Assembly: GCA_019083985.1 (NCBI GenBank)
Contig: JAHRCV010000006.1
Coordinates: 1 to 41,798, forward strand
Direction: 5' to 3'
DNA length: 41,798 nt
Source of the DNA: Rhizobiales bacterium TNE-4
GTDB lineage: Bacteria; Pseudomonadota; Alphaproteobacteria; Rhizobiales; Beijerinckiaceae
Position 1 is the stretch's first letter, and every line of letters begins with the position of its first letter. This document shows positions 17,351 to 26,145 of this stretch, piece by piece. The position numbers were made by a program, and so were the translations under genes. The notes beneath the pieces were generated by a model. That model was not told the DNA's origin. It ran no database searches and saw nothing but the letters and a program-made list of their open reading frames with translations.

Positions 17351-18351
17351 AAGTCTCTCCATCGACAGCAGCGTATGGTCTGCCCACCATCTATGGTTTC
17401 CAGAGCCGGGTGCGATACATGGCAAGCCGCCAAAGTATGAGCGCAGCGCGGAGCAAATTTGCAACCAGACACACCAGCTGCGCTCGCCACCGCGCCAGGG
17501 ATTGAACGGACCACGCGACGGCCGTCAGCTCCTGGTAATGCACGGGCAGGAAGGCAGTTTATGAGAGCTTGGGTGTAAGGATGGCGCGGATTCCGAAATA
17601 AGGTGCGGACGTCGGCCGACTCGACCACCTCGCCTGCGTACATCACAGTTACATCGTCTGCTACCTCGGCAACCACGCCGAGATTGTGAGTAATGAATAG
17701 AACGCCCATTTCGTGCTCTTTTCGCAAGCGATCTATGAGAGCAAGTATCTGCGCCTGAATGGTGACATCCAACGCAGTGGTAGGTTCGTCCGCAATGAGC
17801 AGGCGCGGGTTACAGGACATAGCAAGTGCGATCATCACACGTTGCCTCATGCCACCAGACATTTGATGGGGGTATTCGGTTGCGCGTCGTACAGCATCGG
17901 GAATTTCGACGAGGCCGAGCATCTCTTCGGCGCGGCGCATAGCAGCGGAGGCATTCATGCCGGTGTGGTAACGGACCTGTTCGGCAATCTGTTCGCCCAC
18001 AGTAAGAACCGGGTTCAGCGATGTCATCGGTTCTTGGAAAATCATAGCAATCTCGCTGCCACGAAGACGCTGCATGACATCTGGCGCGAGACTAGCAAGA
18101 TTGCTCGTCTCACCAGATTTCATCCGAAAACGAATAGCACCAGCACTAATGCTCCCAGCAGGACGCGGCAGAAGCCCCATGACAGCAAGGCTGGTGACTG
18201 ATTTTCCGGATCCCGATTCTCCAACCAGTGCCGTCGTGCGCCCCGCATCTACCCTAAGGCTGACGCCACGGACCGGGGTTACAGAATTTTCCTCTGTGCG
18301 GAAGGTAACTTCTAGATTCTCAATATCGAGAAGGGGCGCCGGTAAGGTCAT
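17347..18351 (-). CDS. ABC importer ATPase (DppD/OppD-like)
   Basis: A 334-aa ATPase from the ATG at 18351 overlapping the permease stop by one base (TGATG). Walker A GESGSGKS, signature [15 protein letters not shown], Walker [13 protein letters not shown] and THNLG switch are present. The MSGG/M variant of the signature is usual for DppD-type partners. The C-terminal Cys-containing oligopeptide extension ([15 protein letters not shown]) is intact. Second energy subunit of the cassette B importer. Confidence 0.93.
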   Translation of the reverse strand: MTLPAPLLDIENLEVTFRTEENSVTPVRGVSLRVDAGRTTALVGESGSGKSVTSLAVMGLLPRPAGSISAGAIRFRMKSGETSNLASLAPDVMQRLRGSEIAMIFQEPMTSLNPVLTVGEQIAEQVRYHTGMNASAAMRRAEEMLGLVEIPDAVRRATEYPHQMSGGMRQRVMIALAMSCNPRLLIADEPTTALDVTIQAQILALIDRLRKEHEMGVLFITHNLGVVAEVADDVTVMYAGEVVESADVRTLFRNPRHPYTQALINCLPARALPGADGRRVVRSIPGAVASAAGVSGCKFAPRCAHTLAACHVSHPALETIDGGQTIRCCRWRDL

Positions 18352-19199
18352 CAAAGCGCCTTCCGCAGCTTAGGATCAAGCATGTCGCGAAGACCGTCAC
18401 CGACGAGTTGCAGGCTGAGTGCTGAAAAGACAATCGCGAGACCGGGAAAGAGCACGAGCCAGACGGCCTGATCAGCATATTGCTGGCCGGTAGCAATCAT
18501 GGTGCCCCAAGTGGGTATTTCCGGCGGCACACCCGTGCCAAGGAAAGATAGTCCGGCCTCGGCTAGTACTGCATAGGCAAAGATGAAGGTAGCCTGCACC
18601 AGTATAGGTGAAGCGACGTTGAGCAGGATATGTACGCTTAGGATGCGCCAGGTAGAAACGCCCAGCACATGCGCCGCCTCAACGAAGGGTAGCTCACGAA
18701 CCACCAGTGTAGAACCGCGCACAACGCGCGTAACACGCGGCGTGTAGACAATAGTCAGTGCCAGCACGACATTACCGGCAGAAGCTCCCAGAACAGCAAC
18801 AAGGAAAATCGCCAGTAAGATATCCGGGAGCGACATCATGGCGTCAACAATACGCATGATGATGTTATCCAACGCGCGGAAATAACCGGCGAGCAGGCCG
18901 AGAGTAGTGCCCGCAATCATCGATGCAAGAACTACCGCCATACCGATACCCAGTGAAGCCCGCCCGCCGTAGATGACTCTCGAAAGGATATCGCGGCCAA
19001 ACTCATCTGTACCGAACCAATTGACCATGCTCGGTGGCCTGAGGCGCTGGCTCACTTTCATGCCGGTTGGCGAGAAAGGAGCAACCCACGGAGCGGCAAT
19101 GGCCAGGATCACCACAAGCGCAAGCACTATTGCGGCGAACAACACCAACTTGCGTTTGAAGAGGCGCTTTAAGAACAAGCGAAGCGCGGTAAAATCCAT
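18351..19199 (-). CDS. ABC transporter permease (DppC/OppC-like)
   Basis: A 282-aa inner-membrane permease. The N-terminal helix ([19 protein letters not shown]) is followed by the DppC-typical [15 protein letters not shown] segment, then five hydrophobic segments. The ATPase-docking loop is [18 protein letters not shown] around residues 168-185, and [18 protein letters not shown] lies near the C-terminus. Starts 10 nt after the DppB-like gene and overlaps the next ATPase gene by one base. Confidence 0.93.
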   Translation of the reverse strand: MDFTALRLFLKRLFKRKLVLFAAIVLALVVILAIAAPWVAPFSPTGMKVSQRLRPPSMVNWFGTDEFGRDILSRVIYGGRASLGIGMAVVLASMIAGTTLGLLAGYFRALDNIIMRIVDAMMSLPDILLAIFLVAVLGASAGNVVLALTIVYTPRVTRVVRGSTLVVRELPFVEAAHVLGVSTWRILSVHILLNVASPILVQATFIFAYAVLAEAGLSFLGTGVPPEIPTWGTMIATGQQYADQAVWLVLFPGLAIVFSALSLQLVGDGLRDMLDPKLRKAL

Positions 19200-19209
19200 C
19201 GCGTCGCCC

Positions 19210-20151
19210 TCAGGTTTTCACCCGCGGATCGACGAGCGTATAGATCACGTCGATGGCGAAGTTAATTATAACGTAGATACCGGCAATCACGATCAACGCC
19301 CCTTGAATAACTGGATAATCGCGACGCAGAACAGCAGAGACGACCAGATTGCCGATACCAGGCAAGCCAAACACCGTCTCGGTGATGATTGCGCCGCCGA
19401 TAAGCAGGGCAGCGGTGAGGCCGACGACTGTGATGATTGGCACCAGCGTGTTGCCTAACGCATGGCGTAGAATGATACGATGCTCCGGCAATCCCTTAGC
19501 TCGAGCAGTGCGGACATAATCCTCCGAAAGCACGTCCAGCATGCTAGCGCGGGTAAAGCGGGTGATCAGCGCGGAATTGACGATCCCAAGAACCGTTGCC
19601 GGCAAGACGAGATGATAAAGCCGCTGGACAAGTCCCGCGCCGGGGTCGCCGTAGCCTGCAACAGGAAACCAGCCGAGGCGGACCGCGAAAAATTGCATGA
19701 ACAGAAGCCCGAGCCAGAAGCTCGGGATGCTCGCAGCAAGCATGGCCAGCCCGCTAGCAACCTGGTCTGCATGCCTGCCGCGCCAGACAGCGGAGGCAAT
19801 ACCAGCAGGTATGCCGATCACCGCCGCAATCAATATCGAAAAGAGGGCTAGGAAAAAGGTGGGTTCGGCGCGCTCGCCGATGGCCTGCAGCACAGGGCGT
19901 TGAAGAAAAATCGATTGGCCTAGATTTCCGGAAGCCACCTCCTTTAACCAAAGCACGTATTGAACAATAAGCGGTTGATCAAGACCGAAGGTCTTGCGCA
20001 GCTGAGCGACATCAGCCGCCGTCGCTTGATCGCCTAGCATAAGCGAAGCGGGATCCCCTGGCGCAAGGCGCGTCAGAAAGAACACCATCGTCGCAACGAT
20101 GAACATGACTGCCAACATTGCAGCCAATCTGCGGGCGATGTTGACGAGCAT
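19210..20151 (-). CDS. ABC transporter permease (DppB/OppB-like)
   Basis: A 313-aa inner-membrane permease. The ATG at 20151 is chosen because AAGGATAT directly precedes it; the frame is open further upstream but without a ribosome site. LAPGDPASLMLGD follows the first membrane helix, and the EAA loop is seen as VRTARAKGLPEHRIILRHALGN. It lies downstream of the binding-protein gene after a strong hairpin. Together with the DppC-like partner it forms the channel of cassette B. Confidence 0.93.
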   Translation of the reverse strand: MLVNIARRLAAMLAVMFIVATMVFFLTRLAPGDPASLMLGDQATAADVAQLRKTFGLDQPLIVQYVLWLKEVASGNLGQSIFLQRPVLQAIGERAEPTFFLALFSILIAAVIGIPAGIASAVWRGRHADQVASGLAMLAASIPSFWLGLLFMQFFAVRLGWFPVAGYGDPGAGLVQRLYHLVLPATVLGIVNSALITRFTRASMLDVLSEDYVRTARAKGLPEHRIILRHALGNTLVPIITVVGLTAALLIGGAIITETVFGLPGIGNLVVSAVLRRDYPVIQGALIVIAGIYVIINFAIDVIYTLVDPRVKT

Positions 20152-20182
20152 ATATCCTTCCGAAGATTGGTTCGTTCGGATA

Positions 20183-20207
20183 CGCCGCAGCAAAACGCGC
20201 TGCGGCG
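20183..20207 (-). terminator. intercistronic hairpin after the binding-protein gene
   Basis: A 9-bp perfect stem (CGCCGCAGC / GCTGCGGCG) with a 7-nt loop lies between the binding-protein stop (20240) and the permease start (20151). It has no U-tract in the direction of transcription. Same position and design as the hairpins at 5448-5472 and 27197-27224, so a differential-expression or mRNA-protection element is likely. Confidence 0.7.
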
Positions 20208-20239
20208 CAATGTTTCCGAAACAATGAAGCGAGCTGCCT

Positions 20240-21811
20240 TTAGGCTAGGTCGACGTTCCAAAAGGCCGGAGATGGCATCGGCACGAAGCCGGTCATCTTT
20301 GCCGAAGTTGCACAGAGCGCAGCAAAATCTCCTACGCGAATATAAGGCACCTCGTCGTAGATGATCTCCTGCACCTTGCCCCAGAGCGCACCTCGCTTGA
20401 CCGGATCGCTCTCAGCGTTAAAGGCCGCCAAAGCCGCTTTCTTGGTTGGGGTGTCCCACCAGCCCGGAGCACCATCTCCAAGCTGCGGTGGAGAAAGCAT
20501 CGGCTCTGGCAAGAAAGTCGAGTGGGTCACATAGACATCATAGACGGCTGGATCAGCGCGGCGTTGCACCAACGTTGCCCAATCTACGACGTCAAGCTGA
20601 ACCTTGAAGCCAGCCTCTTTGAGATTCTCAGCCATCACAAGTGCCATGCGGTTATGGAACTCATACTGCTTTGAATTCAAGATTCGGATTGGCGAGCCAT
20701 CATATTTAGCTTCCGCCAGCAATTTCTTGGCCGCTGCTGCATCACCTTTGTTGTAGACTGCCCCACCGGCTTCCGAGTGGAAGGGAGAACCTTTGGGGAA
20801 GTGGGCAGCCGTTGCCTTAAAGAACTTATCGTCCCCAAAAGCCGCCATCATCATTTCGGTGTCGTTAAGCGCGAGCTGGTAAGCTTGCCGAATTTTCTTA
20901 TCAGCAAACGGCCCCTGTTTGGTGTTTAGCACGAAATAGGGGAATCCGTATGGCATCACCAGCACCGGCTTCACAGAACTTGTCGCCGCGATCCGCTTGT
21001 AGCTTTCGACGGGCAACTGATCGGCAAATTGATACTGGCCAGCCACAATACCTTCGACGCGCGTATTGGCATTCGGCACTGGTATGAAGCGCAATTCGGC
21101 AATCTTGGCCTCACGCTTGCCAGCATAACCATTTGCAGGCTCGCTGCGTGCGGCATAGTCATCAAATTTCGTGAGGATGACGTATTGATCCGGTTTGCGT
21201 TCAACGAATTTATAAGGACCGGTACCGATAAAGCTAACGAGGGGGTTCGCAATCGACTCTTTCGCCATTATCGCCGCGTAGCCTGAAGGCAGAGCCATGT
21301 GCGTAAGCAATGCTGGAACAGGATTTTTTAGCGCGATAATGAGGCCGTGCGTGCCCTTAGCTTCCATCTTGTCGACGCTAGCGCCAACCGATTTGCCGCG
21401 CGGTGTCATTTCGATCCAGCGCTTCAGCGAGGCAATGACGTCCTCGACGTCGAGCTCGCGACCGTTGTGTAGCTTTACGCCCTTACGAATCTCAATCTCG
21501 TAGAGCTTGCCATCGGCACTAACCTTCGGCATCGCCACAGCCAGCATCGGTTGAGCATTGAGGTCTTTGTCGAAGGTGTATAGCGACTCGTAGACATGCA
21601 TCATGATCGTCGAGACAAGGTCGGCGGTCGATGCCATCGGATCTAGCGATTGAGGCTCGCCGATCATGGCAAGATTGGCACTCTTGGCGCCTTGAGCAAA
21701 AACACGGTTGCCAGCAGGAAGGGTAACTAACATGCCGGCGCCGGCAATGAATTTAGCAAGGTCACGTCGGCTCCAGCCTTGACGCGACAATTCCCGATCG
21801 AGATCCGACAT
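20240..21811 (-). CDS. ABC transporter periplasmic binding protein, family 5, Tat-exported
   Basis: A 523-aa SBP family 5 protein from the ATG at 21811 (GGGAGAG 7 nt upstream). The N-terminus carries a twin-arginine motif, SRRDLAKF, followed by a hydrophobic stretch and a likely cleavage at VFAQG, so folded export by Tat is predicted. The cassette A binding protein instead has a plain Sec signal. Family features include EPQSLDP near residue 55, YESLYTF, GVKLHNGRELDVEDV and FIGTGPYKF. First gene of the minus-strand operon of cassette B. The likely ligand is an N-acylated D-amino acid or short peptide, judged from the deacylase and D-amino-acid enzyme beside it. Confidence 0.92.
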   Translation of the reverse strand: MSDLDRELSRQGWSRRDLAKFIAGAGMLVTLPAGNRVFAQGAKSANLAMIGEPQSLDPMASTADLVSTIMMHVYESLYTFDKDLNAQPMLAVAMPKVSADGKLYEIEIRKGVKLHNGRELDVEDVIASLKRWIEMTPRGKSVGASVDKMEAKGTHGLIIALKNPVPALLTHMALPSGYAAIMAKESIANPLVSFIGTGPYKFVERKPDQYVILTKFDDYAARSEPANGYAGKREAKIAELRFIPVPNANTRVEGIVAGQYQFADQLPVESYKRIAATSSVKPVLVMPYGFPYFVLNTKQGPFADKKIRQAYQLALNDTEMMMAAFGDDKFFKATAAHFPKGSPFHSEAGGAVYNKGDAAAAKKLLAEAKYDGSPIRILNSKQYEFHNRMALVMAENLKEAGFKVQLDVVDWATLVQRRADPAVYDVYVTHSTFLPEPMLSPPQLGDGAPGWWDTPTKKAALAAFNAESDPVKRGALWGKVQEIIYDEVPYIRVGDFAALCATSAKMTGFVPMPSPAFWNVDLA

Positions 21812-22109
21812 CAGCAACTCTCCCCTAAGCGTTATCCGTGCACTGGATGCACAGCTTCATCCCACAAATTGAAACTTTATTGCGCCCACCAAATGTGTCA
21901 AGGAGATAAACTGCCCGAAATAAGCCCTTCTAACTATAATATTTTGGAATAGACACTAATATTGCACCGCAAAATACCATTTCTGCACCTCGCTCGATCG
22001 CCGCTGAGGCGCTACTATCTCCAAGTATGAAACCTTATTACTTTTTTGGTTGATCTCAAAGCCTACTCTTGTATCCTTCTACGGTGCCAATCCCCTTGGA
22101 GCCATAATC
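21812..22109. promoter_or_regulatory. divergent promoter region of cassette B
   Basis: A 298-bp AT-rich gap between the binding-protein gene (minus) and the deacetylase (plus) must hold both promoters. An inverted repeat TATTTTG (21940-21946) / CAAAATA (21970-21976) is the clearest dyad and is a candidate RpiR-regulator site. No promoter boxes could be assigned with confidence. Confidence 0.4.
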
Positions 22110-23252
22110 ATGTCCCACATCCTCATTCTGCGCGGCGGCCGCGTGATCGATCCGTCGCAAGGGCTTGATGGCTACATGGATGTCGCGTTCAAGGACGGGA
22201 AAGTCGCTGGAATTGGCGGCAACCTTGGCGGCAGCGGTGCGGAGCAAGTTGTTGACGTGTCCGGTAAGATCGTAACGCCGGGCCTCATCGACCTGCACAC
22301 CCATGTCTATGACAAGGGCACTTCTCTTGGCGTTGATGCAATGCGCCTGTTTCGGCGCGGCGCGGTTACAACACTGGTTGATACAGGCAGCGCAGGACCT
22401 GGGAATTTTCCAGGATTCAGGAGCCATGTGATCGAGCAGGTCCCCGTTCGCGTGCTCGCCTATCTCAACGTGTCGTTTGCCGGCATCTACGGATTTTCTA
22501 AACGGATCATGGTTGGAGAATCCGGAGACATGCGGTTGATGGCGCCTATCGACACGGTAGAAATAGCCAACGCTAATCGAGATATGATCGTCGGGATCAA
22601 GGTACGTGTTGGGCGTCACGCAAGTGGTTTTTCTGGCCTCGCGCCATTACAGATCGCACGTCAAGTGGCTGATGAACTCGGTATGCCGCTGATGGTCCAT
22701 ATCGACGAACCACCACCAATGCTAGACGAAGTACTCGCTTTGCTGCGCAAGGGTGATGTGTTGACCCACTGCTTCCGCCCGTTTCCCAACTGCGTTGCGA
22801 CGCCCGACGGCGAAGTGCACGATTATGTTTTGGAAGCGCGAGAGCGTGGCGTGATATTTGATATTGGCCATGGCATGGGGTCATTTTCCTTCGCGGTTGC
22901 ACGCACTATGCTGGCAAAGGCATTTCAACCTGATTGTATATCCTCGGATGTACACGCACTATGCATCGAAGGGCCTGCTTTCGATTTGCTAACGACGATG
23001 TCAAAATTCCTATGCCTTGATATGCCGCTCGTCGAGGTCGTACGCGCAGCGACGGCTTCACCAGCACTTGCTCTCAGCCGTCCCGATCTTGGCACACTAG
23101 CAATTGGCGCAGCAGGCGATGCCTCAATATTGGAGCTACAAACTGGCGCGTTTGAATATATCGACTCAGTTGGCGAGCGGCTAAACGGATCGAAACGCCT
23201 TATCGCCTCCGGCGTCGTGCTTGCAGGCGAGTATCATTCCTGCATTGAATAA
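22110..23252 (+). CDS. amidohydrolase/deacetylase-family metallohydrolase
   Basis: A 380-aa dihydroorotase-like amidohydrolase starting at the ATG at 22110 (TTGGAG 9 nt upstream). The binuclear metal site is complete: HxH in DLHTHV (H63, H65), the carbamylated Lys in GIKVRVG (K164), H197 (MVHIDEPP), H220 (THCFRPF) and D280 (SSDVHAL). The HIDEPP and HCFRPF segments fit the amidohydrolase/deacetylase subgroup rather than true dihydroorotases. It is divergent from the transporter operon and would release the free amino acid from the imported N-acyl compound. The pairing with a D-3-hydroxy-amino-acid enzyme suggests a D-configured product. Confidence 0.88.
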   Translation: MSHILILRGGRVIDPSQGLDGYMDVAFKDGKVAGIGGNLGGSGAEQVVDVSGKIVTPGLIDLHTHVYDKGTSLGVDAMRLFRRGAVTTLVDTGSAGPGNFPGFRSHVIEQVPVRVLAYLNVSFAGIYGFSKRIMVGESGDMRLMAPIDTVEIANANRDMIVGIKVRVGRHASGFSGLAPLQIARQVADELGMPLMVHIDEPPPMLDEVLALLRKGDVLTHCFRPFPNCVATPDGEVHDYVLEARERGVIFDIGHGMGSFSFAVARTMLAKAFQPDCISSDVHALCIEGPAFDLLTTMSKFLCLDMPLVEVVRAATASPALALSRPDLGTLAIGAAGDASILELQTGAFEYIDSVGERLNGSKRLIASGVVLAGEYHSCIE

Positions 23253-23270
23253 GGCATTGCATAATAACCC

Positions 23271-23502
23271 CTACAGTCGCGCACCTTTACCGGAGCGTCG
23301 TAGGCTAATATCTGGGATATTCTTTTCAGCCACCTCCTCAATAGCAAGGTCCAGCTCCCCTTCCCTTACCGCTTCAATGATAGCTCGGATGGCATCGGGC
23401 AGCTCCGACCGATCTCCTAGAGACACTGCCGTCATCTCCCCATCCAGCTTCAAAAGCTTGCTGCCATAATCGACGCTGAAAAAGCAGCTTGCGGCGTTAA
23501 AA
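23271..23502 (-). pseudogene. DUF6641-like gene, 5'-truncated (copy C)
   Basis: The minus-strand frame matches the C-terminal half of the full copy at 34422-34892 (CFFSVDYGSKLLKLDG, GELDLAIEEVAEKNIPDISL) and ends 19 bp after the stop of the cassette B deacetylase. Upstream, similarity ends at the NAAxCFFS segment and jumps to AAATCTAATGGA (near 23507-23518). The same 12 bases lie upstream of the intact gene (34978-34991), which suggests an internal deletion of about 300 bp that removed the N-terminal half. An ATG at 23453 could still give a 60-aa peptide. Confidence 0.75.
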
Positions 23503-23662
23503 TAGAAATCTAATGGATTTCTTAGACTTTTAGATTTCGGCTTTACTCTTTGAAATCATTGATACAGTGGCAGTATCTTTTACTTTTGAAATTATTTTTT
23601 CAAATCAACTCATGCGTTAAAATTGTTTTTCTGTGATTTCTTTGTTTTTAGCAAATCGCAGC

Positions 23663-24349
23663 CTATCCAACCGCCTCCCCTTGCATAACCGCCAAGATCG
23701 TCTGATACCCATCGGCCAGCGTATCAATCACAGCCACAGCATCACTGTCGGTGAAGGCTGAACGGTCGTACTTGCCAGTACAAACAGCCAAGAAGGGTAT
23801 GCCAGCTGCCTTGGCAGCTATCCCGTCGAACGGTGTATCCCCAATGATCAGCAGCCTCGTATTTGGGTGAGCCTTTCGTGCATTTGCAGTGAGGCCGGAG
23901 CGGACCGGGCTACGAACACCGAAAAAGCCTGCTGACCAGTCTATAAGGGCTATATCAACCCCTCCTCCCTCAAGCTTCCTACGGCTCCGGAGCTCAGAGT
24001 TACCGGTGAGAAGGCCGTTCCTGATCCCTTGAGCCTTAAGCTGTCCTAGAACTTCATTGACGTTAGGTAATAAGATAGCCCGCGCCGTGGTCATGTACAC
24101 GTCCGATAGGCGGTCCAACTCCTCTGACACTTTGGCTGCCAGTTCTAAGTCCAGCTGAGCTTCTTCCAGTATCTCTCTGATGATCTGCCAGTCGGTCTTG
24201 CCGTGGGCCGCCAGTGACGGCAGCTCCTTCTTCCCTGAGACGTTAGTCACCGCCTTATGGAAGTGGGTGATCCCCCCGTCCCCAGCCGCTAGCAGTGTGC
24301 CGTCGATATCCCACAGTACAATCGGTGCTTCTTTGCTCATGGCTGCCAT
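23663..24349 (-). CDS. HAD-superfamily phosphatase (intact copy)
   Basis: A 228-aa HAD hydrolase with a helical cap, similar in layout to phosphoglycolate-type phosphatases. Motif I is DIDGTLL (nucleophile D14, acid D16), motif II is TGNS near 115 and motif IV is GDTPFDG (D171, D175). The cap segment HGKTDWQIIREIL lies at 49-61. Met4 (24340) is an alternative start; neither has a strong ribosome site. It would hydrolyse a small phosphate ester in the cytoplasm. Two broken relatives lie at 2479-2797 and 12089-12378, so this is the parent form or the only surviving member of a repeated module. Confidence 0.88.
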   Translation of the reverse strand: MAAMSKEAPIVLWDIDGTLLAAGDGGITHFHKAVTNVSGKKELPSLAAHGKTDWQIIREILEEAQLDLELAAKVSEELDRLSDVYMTTARAILLPNVNEVLGQLKAQGIRNGLLTGNSELRSRRKLEGGGVDIALIDWSAGFFGVRSPVRSGLTANARKAHPNTRLLIIGDTPFDGIAAKAAGIPFLAVCTGKYDRSAFTDSDAVAVIDTLADGYQTILAVMQGEAVG

Positions 24350-24532
24350 TTGTTTTCATTAAAAAATCCACCCGTTCAATCATATTGAACCATAAACACT
24401 TTCGTTTGATGATAGTAAAAAATGACTGTGCCAAACACCGTTTACTTCCGAAACGTCAACGTTTTCTAATGCTCCCAAATGATAAAAGCTGGCCTAGTAC
24501 CGAATCGGGGTGCCAGAGACAGGATGGCGATC

Positions 24533-25102
24533 ATGTCAGGTGGTCAAGGGCCAGATATAACACAGGGCTCAAACAAATTTATTGCACTCATGATTGCTAT
24601 TTTAGCATTAGCATTGGCGTTTTCAGAAGCACTTGGAAATAACGCAAAAACTGAATCGCTTGCCGCGAATGTCGAAGCATCAAACATTTGGGCCTTTTTT
24701 CAAGCCAAAACCATTCGACGCACAACAATTCAAGGCTTCGCGGAAGAGATGGAAGTCATGCTTCTGACTGTTGCGGATCAAACAGCAAAAGAAGCAATGA
24801 AGAAACAAATTGATCGCTGGAAAGCGATGGCAGAGAGGTACGAGTCAGACCCAAAAGAAAATGATGGTAGAAAAGAATTATTTGCTCGCGCTAAGGAGCA
24901 GGAAAAAAAGCGCGATCTAAATCACGCAAAAGACGAATGGTTTGAATTTTCGTCTGCAGCGTTCCAAATTGCTATCGTTCTTGCATCCGCAGTCATTATC
25001 ACGGGCGTAGCGGCACTAATCTGGCTCGTCGGAGGATTTGGAATAGCAGGTCTTACATTGATGGGAATAGGGCTATTTGCACCTCTATCTCTTGTTATCT
25101 AA
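24533..25102 (+). CDS. DUF4337-like membrane protein
   Basis: A 189-aa protein from the ATG at 24533 (AGGATGG 8 nt upstream; the frame is also open from 24479). One membrane helix lies at about 16-32 and two near the C-terminus (about 140-185), with a charged soluble middle rich in Lys and Glu that looks coiled-coil. The segments ANVEASNIWAFFQAKTIR and AKDEWFEFSSAAFQIAIVLAS match my memory of the DUF4337 family, whose function is unknown. It ends 5 bp before the convergent LysR gene, so it closes the zone between cassettes B and C. Confidence 0.75.
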   Translation: MSGGQGPDITQGSNKFIALMIAILALALAFSEALGNNAKTESLAANVEASNIWAFFQAKTIRRTTIQGFAEEMEVMLLTVADQTAKEAMKKQIDRWKAMAERYESDPKENDGRKELFARAKEQEKKRDLNHAKDEWFEFSSAAFQIAIVLASAVIITGVAALIWLVGGFGIAGLTLMGIGLFAPLSLVI

Positions 25103-25106
25103 CCCG

Positions 25107-26021
25107 TCACTCGTACAAATATTCATACATTTCATTTTTTACATAATCAGTGAATTGACTTACATATTCAAGCGCCAACCCCGTCAAGCTTTCCCCGAAA
25201 GGCAAAAGAACACCAAATTCAAATGGGATTTCTGGCATAAATGGGCGCGTGACAACGCTTCTTTTTGAAAATTCGACTGCAGTAAACGGATCACAAATAG
25301 CTAACCCATATCCCGAAGACACAATTCCACACATTATCTCCGAAAGGTGGGTTTCGACATGGAGATTACGCTTTATATCATATTCAGAAAATACCTTATC
25401 AATTGCAAATCGACTGTTAGAACCTAACTTCAAAGATATAAAGTTTTCTCCTTCCATATCGTTGGGGCGTATTACCTTTTTTTTCGTAAGTTTGTGCCCG
25501 GCAGGCATAACAGCAACACGTTTCAGCCTAGGCATTATAAGACTTGGAAGATCTGGGTGCGCGATAGGCATTTCAACAAACCCAAAGTCACATTGTCTAC
25601 TTGCTACCCAGTCAACAACTAATGGGGATATCACACCGAAAAGCGAAAGATCTAAATCTGGATGGGAAGCCATGAAACGTCCCGCGAAACGTGGCATAAA
25701 CCCATTTGATAGAGCCGGCAGCGCAGCAATTCGCAATGCCCCTGTCCTTCGCGCTCGAATTTCATCAGCTGCTTTAGCTATTTTATCCAACCCAATGAAT
25801 GACCTTTCTACTTCTGCGTACAGCGCCGTTCCTTCCGCTGTTGGAACAAGCTTTGAACCGCGCTTCTCAAGTAATTTTAGACTCAATGAATCTTGTAAAT
25901 CGCGCAATAGACGGCTCACCGCCGGCTGGGTGATCGCCAGCATATGGGAAGCCGAGGTAACGCTACCGGTCACCATTAGCGCTCGAAAAGCTTCGATTTG
26001 TCTCAGATTTGTCCTTTTCAT
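25107..26021 (-). CDS. LysR-family transcriptional regulator
   Basis: A 304-aa LysR protein of normal length. The N-terminal helix-turn-helix is NLRQIEAFRALMVTGSVTSA then LAITQPAVSRLLRDL (residues 5-41). The rest is the two-lobed effector domain. It is divergent from the cassette C operon (124-bp gap), the classic LysR arrangement, and probably activates that operon when the substrate is present. The effector is unknown; an amino acid or opine-like compound would fit. The gene is AT-richer than the operon it faces. Confidence 0.93.
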   Translation of the reverse strand: MKRTNLRQIEAFRALMVTGSVTSASHMLAITQPAVSRLLRDLQDSLSLKLLEKRGSKLVPTAEGTALYAEVERSFIGLDKIAKAADEIRARRTGALRIAALPALSNGFMPRFAGRFMASHPDLDLSLFGVISPLVVDWVASRQCDFGFVEMPIAHPDLPSLIMPRLKRVAVMPAGHKLTKKKVIRPNDMEGENFISLKLGSNSRFAIDKVFSEYDIKRNLHVETHLSEIMCGIVSSGYGLAICDPFTAVEFSKRSVVTRPFMPEIPFEFGVLLPFGESLTGLALEYVSQFTDYVKNEMYEYLYE

Positions 26022-26041
26022 GCCAAATACATAACATTAAG

Positions 26042-26064
26042 GCATAGATTCTGTCCAATTATGC
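26042..26064. promoter_or_regulatory. candidate LysR binding site
   Basis: An inverted repeat GCATA-N13-TATGC lies in the 124-bp gap between the LysR gene and the divergent cassette C operon. It resembles the T-N11-A style dyads of LysR proteins and is 82 bp upstream of the binding-protein start. Arms are short, so chance cannot be excluded. Confidence 0.45.
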
Positions 26065-26145
26065 ATTTGACGCCGTGCAGCGACCTTGAAAGCCTGCTGA
26101 TAGGTCAGTGGTTGGGTACCACTCACCCCGGGGGAGGAGAAACAG

